Source: Persicaria tinctoria (taxonomy: Eukaryota; Streptophyta; Magnoliopsida; Caryophyllales; Polygonaceae). From it: a stretch of 64,000 bases of DNA. Shown here piece by piece: positions 45,911-56,593 of this stretch (position 1 is the stretch's first letter; every line of letters begins with the position of its first letter). The notes under the pieces are model-generated. The model was not told where the DNA came from, searched no databases, and saw only the letters and a list, made by a program, of their open reading frames with translations. The position numbers and the translations under genes were made by a program. The stretch spans positions 9,583,175-9,647,174 of the forward strand of contig JBANSL010000018.1 in assembly GCA_037127255.1 (NCBI GenBank). The letters are read 5' to 3'.

Positions 45911-46837
45911 TTATAATACTAAAGGAGAAGTCGCCTAACTCATGTGACAACTTCTCCTTTAAAGTAGGAATTTTATTTTCTTATTATACGATTTGTTAAT
46001 TAGTAGGATTTGTTATTAACTGTTAAGATTTGTTAGTTAGAAAATCTCATCTTATATATATATATATATATATATTAGTAAGAGTTGTTAATTAGAAGGA
46101 TTTGTTAAGATTTGTTAGATTTTTTTGTTATTTTTTTTTGTCAATTAGTAAGATTTATTATTAATTGTTAAGATTTGTTAATTAGTAGGATTTTTTTTTA
46201 TTATCGGTAAGAAACGGAATAAGAGATATCAAGTAAGATATTGATTTAATTTTAGACTAATTAGGATATGTCATATATATTTGCTAAAAAAAGAAGATAA
46301 TTTAACGAAAAATCTAAACTAATTTTATCCTAATTGTCGTATTCTATATCTACATTTGTTGGGGTAATCCTTTTGTTACCGATATCTCAACTATACCTAA
46401 CAAATCACAATAAATAAATAAATTTACTAAACATTTTTCAAATATAAATACATGTTCATTTACATTGTTCCACAAGATAATTCAAAGATGACAGATGCAT
46501 TCAAACATGACAAATACATTCAACTATTCAAGGAGAAGAAGAATAAAGAAAAATTATTTCAACTCTAAATAACAGCATATTGCATATATAATTTATGATT
46601 ATTTTTAAATACATGGATTTGGGTACAAATATTAATTAACAATGAGATAAACTATTTTCTCTAATTACAAATATTTAAAGTTATTTTTTTCCGTTGACTA
46701 TATAATAATTAACAATATTTAGAAGTGATGGGTATTTAGAGTTTAAAGTTTACTTACGAATTTTTTTTTTATTTTTTTAATATTAAATGTATTAATTTAA
46801 AAAAAAAGATCGCACAAAAGTGCGGATACTAAACTAG
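45911..46837 (+). mobile_element. Second Helitron, head-to-tail with the first
   Basis: The 3' end is hairpin CGCACAAAAGTGCG, then GATACTAAA and CTAG (46834-46837), followed by T. The 5' side starts directly after the first Helitron's CTAG: TTATAATACTAAAGGAGAAG, which looks like a Helitron start with TC changed to TT. It has a subterminal hairpin GGAGAAGT/ACTTCTCC (45924-45958). The body is AT-rich with a repeated TTGTTAATTAG(T/A)AGGATTT motif. Confidence 0.7.
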
Positions 46838-47104
46838 TTGCTTTTGGATATAAAGTCGAGGTCCACCCTTTTAACAAAAAAATTTAAGTCATTGTGTAGA
46901 GGCTTCTCCCTTCATTATATTTTGTATTGTTATACCACCCACAATCAATGTGGGATGACTATTTTTTTTTATCCCAACACACCCCCTCAAGTTCAACCCG
47001 ATTTGAACAATTTTTTTTTTCTTCTTCCGGATCGAGACTCTCAATCTCTTTATAGCTCACCCGGTTGGATTGACACCTGACATTACATAATGTTCTATTC
47101 GTTT

Positions 47105-47533
47105 CTGATTTCAAATGCAATCTGATTTATGTGGGGAAGGTGATCAGGGAGCTTAATTGTTTCGTTTTATTCACTGCAAAGGGTTGCTATTTGTAGGCTC
47201 TTTTAATCAAGAGCCCTATATATGAAGATTGGTAACATGGTCAAGGTCCTCAAGGACTTATTCCTGCTAGGCTTTAATGCTCAGAATCAACTTGCTGCTC
47301 ATACACAGACAGTTTTGAATAAGGGGCCAGTTGCAATGAATGTTGCACTTTGGCACAAGAGGCTAGGGCACTTGCTTCCACTGAGACTTCAGTTTTTGCC
47401 TAATGTGTCCTTATCTGATGACTGTAAATTGCACTTGAAATCTTGCTCTGTTTGTGCTCGGTCTAGACAAACCCGACTTTCTTTTGCTTTGAGTTCTATA
47501 AAAACCTCTGCAGCTTTTAATTTGTTTCACATC
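47105..47533 (+). pseudogene. Older copia element: pre-integrase (zinc) domain, part 1
   Basis: The plus strand reads FKCNLIYVGKVIRELNCFVL, then (from 47222) the pre-integrase domain with LWHKRLGHLLPLRLQFLP and CKLHLKSCSVCARSRQTR, ending FNLFHI. The copia element at 47534 interrupts it, and the frame resumes as DVWGPYR at 52264. Confidence 0.85.
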
Positions 47534-47667
47534 TGATAAGAATAGGGATATTGGGGATTGAATTTGCTTGTGTTTCTCATTAACGTTAATCATATATATA
47601 GTTACATATTGCCTTGGGGCTCAAGCTAATTTATAATTACATAAATAACCCTAAGCTAGGTCTAATA
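47534..47667 (-). repeat. 3' LTR of the young copia element
   Basis: TGATAAGAATAGGG...GGTCTAATA on the plus strand. One base differs from the 5' LTR (AATAGGGAT versus AATAAGGAT). Confidence 0.93.
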
Positions 47668-47674
47668 CTCCCCC

Positions 47675-50600
47675 TCAAGTTGGAGCATGAAGATCCCGAA
47701 TGCCCAACTTGCGAAGGAGAAACTGAAATTGCTGACGACCCAAAGGTTTTGTAAACAAATCAGCCGGCTGATCTGTAGTCCGAATATGAGAGGTAGCAAC
47801 CGTGCCATTCTGGATGTGATGACGAACAAAATGACAGTCGATCTCGATGTGCTTTGTACGCTCATGGAAGACAGGATTAGAAGCTATATGTATGGCTGCT
47901 TGACTGTCACAGTATAAACGCATCGGTGTTGAGTGCTGAACACCAAGGGAGAGCAAGAGCGACTTCAACCACAGAAGCTCAGCACACGCAGAGGCCATAG
48001 AGCGGTACTCGGCTTCAGCAGATGAGCGAGCAACCGTGTGTTGCTTTTTTGTCTTCCAAGAAATAGGCGAAGAACCAAGACAAACGAAGAAGCCAGAGAT
48101 AGAGCGGCGAGATAGCGGACAAGCAGCCCAATCAGAGTCACAGTAAGCAGTAATCTATAGGGAACTAGAGGCAGAGAGCAAAAGGCCTTGGCCAGGATGA
48201 CTCTTGAGATAACGCAAGACACGCAAAGCAGCATGCCAATGATCAACTCTCGGAGCCTGAAGAAACTGTGCTAAGGTATGGACAGCAAAGCTAATTTCCG
48301 GACGCGTGATGGTCAAATAGATCAAACGGCCAACAAGGCGACGAAAGCGGTCAGGCTCATCAAACAAAGCACTCTCAGAGATGGCTAAATTATGATTCTG
48401 CTCCATAGGAAAGTCACAGGGCTTCCCAGCAAGAAGACCTGTCTCAGCAAGAATATCAAGAGTATACTTCCGTTGAGAAAGGAAGATACCTGTAGAGGCA
48501 CGAGAGACCTCAATGCCAAGAAAATACTTCAGAGTACCCAAATCCTTCATGTAGAAACAAGAGCTGAGGTAGGACTTGAAGTGATTAATGGTAGAAGAGT
48601 CGTTGCCCGCAATAATCATGTCGTCGACATAAACAAGAACATGAAGAGTAATATGAGCACGCTGAAAGACAAACAACGAATAGTCAGCACGACTCTGTTG
48701 AAAACCGAAACCCCGCAATGCTGTCGCTAATTTAGAGAACCAATTCCGAGGTGCCTACCGAAGCCCGTATAAGGACTTTTGAAGGCGGCAAACATTCCTA
48801 GAACCATTTACAACATAACCAGGCGGGAGCTTCATGTAGACCTCCTCATCCAGATCACCATGTAAGAAAGCATTGTGAACATCCATTTGATGCAGCTCCC
48901 ATCCTTTAATAGCCGCGACAGAGAGAAAGACACGAACTGTCACCATCTTTGCGACTGGTGCAAAAGTTTCATGATAGTCAACCCCTTCAATCTGGCGGTT
49001 TCCAAGAGCAACAAGACGAGCTTTGTGGCGCTCAATAGACCCGTCAGAGCGGTACTTGATGCGATATACCCATTTGCAACCGATAGCCGTCTTATGTGGA
49101 GGAAGATCAGTTACAACCCATGTATTGTTGCGCTCAAGAGAAGCAATTTCTGATGCCATGGCATCATGCCAAGCCACATGCTTGACTGCTTCAGAGTATG
49201 TGCTAGGCTCATAGCCAGAAGTGACAGCCGAGAGGAACTGAGCATGTGCTGCAGAAAATCTGTGACAGGAAACATAAGCCGAAATAGGATAAAGAGTACC
49301 TGAGGATGGCGAGCCGGAGTCAGACGGTGAAGAAGCAAAGGGGGGTGTAGAAACGTGAGTCGTGCTGCAAATATAGTCATGCAATCGAGCAGGAGGGTGA
49401 CGAGGGCGAGTACTCTGCCGGACTGGCGGAGGGGCAACTGGAGGACTCCCCCTGTCGGTGACAGGCGGTGAAGGAGGGACAAGAGGAGGTATATCAGCAG
49501 GGTGCACATCATCATAGACAGCCGGGGAGACCTCAATGGAAGGGGAAGGTGCTGAAGGGGCAACCGGTTCACTGTAAGGAAAAGATTGCTCATAGAAAAC
49601 GACATCACGACTAATGAAAATCTCCTTAGTGTCCAACTCAAGGAGACGCCATCCACGTTTACCAGTAGGATACCCAAGAAAGACACACTTGCGACTGCGA
49701 GAGGCAAACTTATCGCGATTTTTGGGAAGATAAGAAGCATAGCACAGACAACCAAAGACACGAATATGGGTGTATGTGGGGGGCCGATTATACAGAAGCT
49801 CAAAGGGAGTCTTCCCATTGAGTAATGAAGACGGGGTTCTGTTGATTAAGTAGCATGCAGTAAGCACACACTCACCCCAATAGTCAAGAGGAAGAGCAGC
49901 CTGAAAGCGAAGCGCTCGAGCAACGTTTAGTAAGTGACGATGCTTGCGCTCAACCCGACCATTCTGTTGGGGAGTGTATGTCCAAGAGGTTTCAAAGCGA
50001 ATACCTTTGTCTGCAAAGAAGGGAATAAGGGGTAAGAATTCTGTGCCGTTGTCAGCCCGAACGCATTTCAGAGTGGTGGAAAACTGTGTGTGGACCATAG
50101 CATGAAACTGAACCAAGAGTTTTGCAGTTTCAGATTTAGATTTCATCAAATAGACCCAAACAGCACGTGAGCAATCATCAACAAGGGTTAAAAAATAGGA
50201 AGCGCCTGAAGTGGAGGCAGTACTATAGGGACCCCAGACATCACAATGTAATAAATCAAAAATATTCTCTGCTTTATTGGAACTGATGGGAAAAGAAGTT
50301 CTAGTTTGTTTGGCTTTGAAACAAGTATCACAAGGATCAGAAACAGAAGAAATAATAGAACTACTAAGCATAGGTAAATATTTTAGTATGGAAAGAGCTG
50401 GATGCCCAAGGCGCTGATGCCACAGAGCGGAAGGCGCCGTGACAGTGGACGACACAGGATAAGCACGTGCAGCAGAGAAGGCCTGAAGCCAGTAGACGCC
50501 ACCCCTTTGCTCACCCGCTCCAATCACCATCCTCGAACTTATGTCCTGGAATACACATAATCGGCTAGTCAGTGTGACAACACAATCAAGATCAGCCGTA

Positions 50601-52033
50601 AGTTGAGCGAAAGATAGCAAGTTGCAAGTAAAGCCAGGAACAACAAGCACATGAGGAACACGGGTAGAGCCAAAGAATAGAGTTCCAGCACGATCGGCAA
50701 TAGATGTGTGACCGTTGGGTAACAAAATATGAATTGGATTAATAGAAATAACATCCCGTAGTGATTGGGTGTCCCCTGTCATGTGAAAGGAAGCGCCAGT
50801 GTCTAGAATCCAAAAGCAAGACAACTTACCAGAGGAGTCATTGGAAGCAGAAGAGGGGTTTAGAGAAGCAAAAAGTTGAACCATAGAGGCACATTGATCG
50901 CTGGTGAGAGACGAACCAAGAGCCCTGCGGTCTGCAGAGGACGGCTGGAAAGATCCAGATGTGGTAGGAGCGGACTGATGGGCGGTATTGGCAACAACAG
51001 CCGAGGCGCGACTACTCCCGGATGAGCCGCGCCCACGGCCTGCAGGAGCAGTGCCCGCGGCATGATCAGAAGAAGGCGCCGGAGAGGATCCAGAGCCACG
51101 GCCGGTAGCCCTATTCTCATAAAACCAATCCGGAAAGCCGTGGAGCTTGAAGCACATAGAGTTGTCATGACCAGAACGATTGCAATGAGTGCATTGTAGA
51201 AGCTTCTTCTATTCCTTCGTAAGACCAGATGGACCAGCCGCGGGTTTGGAGGACCGAGCAGCAAAGGCGAGAGTATCAGCAGGTGATTCTCGATCCTTGA
51301 TGATGGAGTGTTGACGTTCCTCTTGAGTCACTGTAGAATAGACTTTGCCAAGATTAGGCAAAGAGTCTTGCGCCATAAGCGTTGATCGAACCGTGCCGAA
51401 GTTGCGATCATCAAGGCCCATAAGAAACTGATGAATATGTTCCTCCTCACGAGCAAGGCGTAGCTTTTCATGAATACCACAGGTGCATTTGTTGCAGGTG
51501 CAAGCCGGCAACGGAACATAGGTCGCCAGTTCGTCCCATAGTTTCTTCAAAGTGCCAAAATAAGAGAAAACAGAATTTCCTTTCTGACGACAAGCCGCAA
51601 TATCAGAACGAAGTTGAAGAACTCGAGGACCGTTCCCAACGCTGAAGCGCTGTTTGAGATCGTCCCAGAGTTCCTTAGCAATTGCAGAATATGTAACAGA
51701 GGATCGAAGAGACGGATCCATGGACTGTACTAGCCAACCGATCAACATGGAGTTGACAGAAGGCCAATACTCGGCATCGGCAGAGGTAGCAACGGGCACC
51801 GTGATCGATCCGTCAATGAAGCCAATCTTGCGTTTGGCGACAAGGGCGTTTCGCATCGACGTAGGCCACTCTTGATAGTTATCGCCCTTGAGCACGATAG
51901 GACAAATTGTCAAGCCAGGGTGGTCAGACGGATGTAGATAATAAGGCGAGGTGAATTTAGGGGTGGCCTGAGCCGCGGCCTGAGCGGCGAGCAGAGCCTG
52001 AATGGCCTGTTGAGTGTCGCCGTCAGATGCCAT
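47675..52033 (-). pseudogene. Copia gag-pol polyprotein, one frame with three amber stops
   Basis: A single 1452-codon frame from MASDGDTQQAIQALLAAQ (52033) to IRDLHAPT, stop TGA at 47677-47675. It holds gag, the zinc knuckle [14 protein letters not shown] (about 51193-51152), protease [11 protein letters not shown], pre-integrase [13 protein letters not shown], integrase [10 protein letters not shown] with the D...D...E triad (RADNGTEF and [11 protein letters not shown]), RT with [20 protein letters not shown] and LVYVDDMIIAG, and RNase H ending [20 protein letters not shown]. Three in-frame TAG codons interrupt it, at 51211-51209 (before KKLLQC), 48757-48755 (SLYGLR*APRNW) and about 48155 ([13 protein letters not shown]). 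At the last two, family members have Gln, so CAG-to-TAG is likely. No frameshift was found. Confidence 0.92.
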
Positions 52034-52129
52034 CGGAGGCGGTAGGTGGCGGTGGCGGCAGGAGTAGAAGTAGGGTTTTTAAAAAAAATTAGGGTTAGGG
52101 TATTAGATTGGATCTTTGCTCCGATACCA

Positions 52130-52263
52130 TGATAAGAATAAGGATATTGGGGATTGAATTTGCTTGTGTTTCTCATTAACGTTAATCATATATATAGTTA
52201 CATATTGCCTTGGGGCTCAAGCTAATTTATAATTACATAAATAACCCTAAGCTAGGTCTAATA
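52130..52263 (-). repeat. 5' LTR of the young copia element
   Basis: 134 bp, abutted by the antisense primer-binding site GCTCCGATACCA (52118-52129). Confidence 0.93.
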
Positions 52264-53340
52264 ACATCGATGTTTGGGGGCCATATCGAATCCCCACTTA
52301 TGATAATCATAAGTATTTTCTTACAATAGTAGATGACTATACACGAACCACCTGGGTTCAATTGTTGCCAAATCAGTCAGTTTCATTCAATGTGATGACA
52401 CAGTTCTTTGCCTATGCTGAGCGACAGTTTGGAGTGAAGGTCAAGGCAATTAGGTCTGACAATGCTTTGGAATTGGGATGTAGTACAGAGCATTCTCAGT
52501 TTCTTCTTACCAAGAACATCATTCATCAAAGATCCCGTTCTGCTACTCCACAGCTAAATGGAGTAGTCGAGCGAAAGCACATGCATATTTTAGAAGTTGA
52601 CCGAAGCCTTATGCTTGAATATGAATTACCGAAAATATTTTGGGGTGATAGCGTCCTTACTGCAGTACATATGATTATTTATGATGTTTGGGGTGCTTGT
52701 ATTTTGCTTCCACTCTTCAACAAGTAAGAGAGAAGTTTGCTGCGAGAGCCTCCCCATGTGTTCTTCTTGGCTATCCAGGGAGGCTGAGGGAGGTAGAAGG
52801 GCTATAAGCTATTCAATCTTGAGACAAATCGAGTATTTGTGTCTCGAGATGTTACCTTTCATGAGGAAGTATTTCCTTACAAATCTTCAAACAACCCCAT
52901 TTTGGATTCTCCTCCATACTCTTTATCTCCTCCATCTCAGACCTTGGGGGTTGAATTTGATGCTTCTGACTGTCGTGAGCCTTCCCCATCTGCAGCCCCT
53001 CCTGTTGAACCAAGACGATCCTCCAGATCACATCATCCACCCGAATATTTGCTCATATATAGTGCACTTTTTTTGCTGTTTGCTGTCATATAATTACATC
53101 TACATTTGATTTCCCTTATGCATTGATACACAGAGACGTTTTTCCTGAACATGAGCCCCTTACCTTTCATGAAGATTGTGAATGTTCGGTTTGGCAGACA
53201 GCTATCAGCTATGCAAGAAGAATTTAAGGCTTTGAATGCTAACTCTACCTAGGAGATTGTATCCTTAATTACCAAAAGGCAAGCGTGCTATAGGTTGCCG
53301 ATGGGTGTATAAAGTAAATAGGAAAGTCGATGGAGGTATA
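52264..53340 (+). pseudogene. Older copia element: integrase and RT start, part 2
   Basis: Continues the frame from 47533: DVWGPYRIPTYDNHKYFLTI to VDDYTRTTWVQLLPNQ. AIRSDNALELGC and GVVERKHMHILEV give the integrase Asp and Glu residues. Later frames are shifted (REKFAARASPCVLLGYPG around 52735, then VWQTAISYA). The RT opening GCRWVYKVNRKVDGG is at 53300-53340. The element stops abruptly at about 53340-53365, where VPS35-derived sequence begins, so this is the edge of the duplicated block. Confidence 0.8.
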
Positions 53341-53364
53341 GATTATTGCCCTGGACTTCCAATG

Positions 53365-54215
53365 TTGATATTCGATTTGATGTCGATGCACCTATATGAC
53401 TCTTCTCATCGTCTCCTTTGTGCTCTGCTTCAAACTATTGAGGCCCTTTCTTGTGTTCCATCTTCTGAAGTGGCCCTGAAGCTGTATTTACACATACAAA
53501 TGACATATATTATTTATGTCCATAGATTATGGTGTGTTTTATACGTCCTAACTATGATTATTTTTTCCACTCGACTGCCAATGATTGTGATCTTGAACCA
53601 ATTGCGTATGAATTTTTCACCTAGGCATTATTGTTATACGAAGAAGAAATTGCAGTAATTGCTTTTCTATTAACTTTTACATGTCAATCCGATGAGATTC
53701 CTGTATCCATTTATTAGGGAACCTTCTCTTTTTGTTGCTTTACATTGTCCCTTTGCAATTAGGACTCCAAGGCACAATTTACCGCAATACATCTTATCAT
53801 TGGGATTCTTTAAAGGATGCATGTTTTCGGTGTTGAGAATAGAGACACTCTAACACACAAAGCAACCGAAGTATAATGCTTATCTCTTATTCCCTGTTTA
53901 ATGGCACTACTTATATATTGAAATTTTAAACAAGTTTGTGACTCTACTACTGTCTTACTGTTATTTTTTATATTGTTACACAACATGTAATTAGTTTGTC
54001 TGTCATTATATTGTGATGCAGGATTATAAGTGGGCCTCATTTGATTGTGTTGTACCTCAGTTTGTGTAATAATGATTTATTTGTTTGATTTTCTCTTGAG
54101 TTTTAATGTTTCTAATCTTTTGAGATCATCATGAAATAGCAAGATCATGGACCTATAAGTCTATAAACTATTATGTATCCCCTTGACCCTTGTGGATGGG
54201 ATCATTTATAGATGA
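53365..54215 (+). pseudogene. VPS35 3' fragment (pseudogene), duplicated with ABCB copy 2
   Basis: Matches VPS35 from intron 16 (31643) onward. The exon 17 equivalent (53432-53495) has lost its AG acceptor (TTCAAACTATTG instead of TTCAGACTATTG). In the exon 18 equivalent (about 53575-53653) the acceptor is deleted and the CAG codon in FFTQALLL is TAG. The exon 19 equivalent follows at 53763-53870. Exon 20 and most of exon 21 are deleted (joined at about 53915), and exon 22 is missing (joined at about 54035 to downstream sequence). Nothing functional remains. Confidence 0.93.
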
Positions 54216-55200
54216 AACGGATTTTTCGTGAGATAACTTGGTGGTATAGCGTAATTCGAGTGGTAAACCAAAATTTTAAAATTTTCGTCTGGTAACCCTG
54301 GAGTTTCGAAACTTTTTGTCTCGCACCCAAAACTTTTCCTTTGATTGGAAAATGAGAGTTTCAACTTTGATGGGTGATATTTTGTAATATTTAAAAATTG
54401 TTGGGTTTTTTTTAGAAATAAATCCTACTTTCTTCTAAACGATGTTGAATTGATCGATTTGCGAAGGAGAGAAGAGCGAGTGAAGAAGACGTGATAAACG
54501 CGAAGGAGAAGAAGGTGAGATTTCCGGCGGCGGTGTAGGTGGTTGCGGCTTCAGACGGCGGATCAAGCGTCGGCATCGGTACGGTTAGCGGCTCTTTGTA
54601 GCCCGAATTCGAAAACAGGTGAGATTTGTGTTTTTTGTCAAAGCACTTCGAATAGCTCCAATTTCCCATAGAAATTTCTCTTCAGGTGTCAAATTGGTTA
54701 AGATTAACCAATAGGGTATGAATTCGGGGTCAAATGTTGCTTGAATGTTTCAAATTAGAAAATTTAGGGTTTAGGGTTTCAAAATTTTAGGGGTTTTGGA
54801 AATTTTAGGTCAGCGAGATATCAGGTCTCAGAGGAGATGAGAGGAATCGAAAGAGGGAGAAAGCGGGCATGGTTTGGATATTAAGGATATAGATTCAAGC
54901 CTTCAAGGATATAAATTATGCCACAGAATTCATTTTAAAATCAGTGCAAACATGTCCGAAATTTGCTTGCTGTCACTCACAGTACAAACATATCCAAAAG
55001 GTTCATCATCAGGTTGTTTTCAGTTAAGGTTCAATTGTACTTTTTTCATATGGCTTCATTCTTCTATTCCTGAACCTCTTCTTGAGGCCTCTAGGCTGAG
55101 AGGCTCCTTATTCTGCAAAATTTGAGGGCTTGTTTGGTTTAGATGTTGGATCATATTTAACTCCTTGATTTCATCTTGGATATATATTTTTACTCCTCCG
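54216..55200. other. Left part of an insertion in the duplicated copy; unassigned
   Basis: Replaces about 30 bases present at 33445-33475 in copy 1. The start (TTTTTCGTGAGATAACTTGG, later GAAACTTTTTGTCTCGCACC) resembles the style of the MULE terminus at 19160-19200 but has no inverted partner found. A GC-richer block at 54440-54600 could be a captured 5' UTR/exon; I cannot identify a protein. Confidence 0.35.
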
Positions 55201-55395
55201 TCAAATCCCAATAACAGCTTTTAGAACTAAGTGATCTAAAAAGACATTTACTCTCAAATAGTCATCCAATCTCTTGTAGAATGATGAATACTCCTCTTTA
55301 GTTATCTCCTCAGGCTTCCAAAGCCAAATCAGTTTCTTCTTATTAATAACAATAACCTTACCAGAAACCAAGTATGCTGAGTAGAAACCAATCAT
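55201..55395 (-). pseudogene. HSP90-like gene fragment
   Basis: The minus strand reads LIWLWKPEEITKEEYSSFYK then RLDDYLRV, ending DHLVLKAVIGI. It resembles the HSP90 middle-domain segment around the motif (N)P-E-EITKEEY-x-x-FYK and the later DHLAVKHF...FKAIL, with a piece lost between. It is short, has no start or catalytic part, and is flanked by unrelated sequence, so it is a captured or retained fragment. Confidence 0.6.
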
Positions 55396-55471
55396 CTATA
55401 GCTTAATAACAACGAAAGGAATTAGTATTATATAGAGTAGGATGATAAATCAGATTTTTCATAGAACATAT

Positions 55472-55542
55472 TAGTCTATGTGGGAGTCGAACCCACATCA
55501 ATGTGCACAAACACATCACTCTACCAATTGAGCTAATAGACT
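55472..55542 (-). tRNA. tRNA-like sequence, 71 nt, probably non-functional
   Basis: The minus strand folds as a tRNA: acceptor AGTCTAT/ATAGACT with discriminator A, D arm GCTCAATTGGTAGAGT (matching the A box), T arm GTGGG-TTCGACT-CCCAC (matching the B box GGTTCGACTCC). The anticodon stem ATGTG/CACAT closes a loop of only six bases (TTTGTG) instead of seven, so the anticodon is uncertain (TGT, Thr, if counted from the 5' side). No downstream T run was seen. Probably a decayed tRNA gene or tRNA-derived piece. Confidence 0.6.
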
Positions 55543-55831
55543 AATTATAAAAGTATATAGGACTGTTAATCCAGATAGACAGATCAATAAGTATCCAGCA
55601 CTTGCAAATGTCACACCAGATAGATCAATAAGTTAAATGCCACTCATTCCACAGTTTAAAGCTACATTAATAAGAATCCAGCACTTGCAACTCTCACTAA
55701 AATCTGTACACTTATTATAAGTGGCAAACTCAATGCTAAAAGGAGAACAAAGACAGCCAAGTGCTTTTTCAAAAACTCATAAATAAAATGGAAGAGACCC
55801 TTCTCATCAAAATACATAATGGCACTAGCAC

Positions 55832-56049
55832 CTGACCAAGGAATCCAGTAGTACCACTTTCAATCAAGGGTACATGAGCTGCCAACAAAGATGTTTCACA
55901 TGATGCCTTGCATCCAAATTGTCAAGATCGTTTAAAACAACACTAAATTGCTTAAAGAAGTCCATATTGAAATCTGGATCCTTCACATTGGCATGGTAAG
56001 GAGTAATGCTTATATTAGGTCTAAACTTTAAGACAACCACTCGAGCAAC
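55832..56049 (-). pseudogene. SUMO-activating enzyme subunit 2 (SAE2/UBA2) exon fragment
   Basis: Between an ATCAG acceptor (56050) and a CAG|GTGCTAG donor (55832) the minus strand reads [20 protein letters not shown] then [20 protein letters not shown] and [15 protein letters not shown]. This is the adenylation-domain segment of the SUMO E1 large subunit (LDNLDARRHVN-type motif). After a one-base shift the frame continues [17 protein letters not shown]. Splice borders and flanking intron sequence are kept, so it was copied from DNA. Only this exon is present. Confidence 0.85.
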
Positions 56050-56593
56050 CTGATAGAAAATTTTAAAATAAAAACAATCAAAAATCAATCAAGGAATTAT
56101 TTGACCAGTCTGAAGTTAGTGTGTACATTGTATTCTTCATAGATTCGCTTTGCGCTTGAAAGACTTGCTAATGTCAATGCAGTTTTACTTTCACACAATC
56201 AAGTTGTTGTTGTTGTGTGTGGTCTTCTTCATAGATTCTCCTAGCTCGAGAGAGCAGTGCTGTTTTGCTGTCTTGTTCGTTTACGTTCTGCTTGAAATAA
56301 ATGTGACGCAGTTGTGTTTAGATCATTACTAAACCCCATTACTTCATCATCATGATCAGTCCCTTCTTCTGGTAATGTCATCATATCTAGAGTTGAAAGG
56401 ATTTCAACCTACTTCCAGTACAGTATTTCAGTTGTATTAATTATACACTTGTTGAATGTTGATTACATTGTTTAACTGAATAAGGTAAACACAGCTTTTG
56501 TGAACAGCTTGATTGATGCTGTCACAGATTTTTGTTGCAATTAAATTAAAAGCTGCATGAAAAAACTGGACGAAGGCAAGACGATGAAGACTT

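Larger units (their letters stand above)
41819..46981 (-). mobile_element. LTR retroelement remnant; one LTR disrupted by Helitrons
   Basis: LTR copy A is 41819-42014 (TGTGAAATTTCG...CATCACAACACA). Copy B starts at 42824 (TGTGAAATCTCG) and ends at 46981 (TATCCCAACACA); its two halves match copy A once 42885-46837 is removed. Antisense of a primer-binding site (GCTCTGATACCA, 42812-42823) abuts copy B, making it the 5' LTR of a minus-strand element. The internal part is only 0.8 kb, so this is a deletion derivative. Family undetermined. Confidence 0.65.
47534..52263 (-). mobile_element. Young, nearly complete Ty1/copia retrotransposon, 4730 bp
   Basis: Identical-length LTRs (47534-47667 and 52130-52263, 134 bp) differ at one position by eye. 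The TSD is ACATC on both sides (47529-47533, 52264-52268). On the minus strand the primer-binding site TGGTATCGGAGC abuts the right LTR and a GAGGGGGAG polypurine tract abuts the left, so orientation is minus. LTR termini are TA...CA on the minus strand rather than TG...CA. It is inserted into the integrase of an older plus-strand copia element. Confidence 0.95.
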
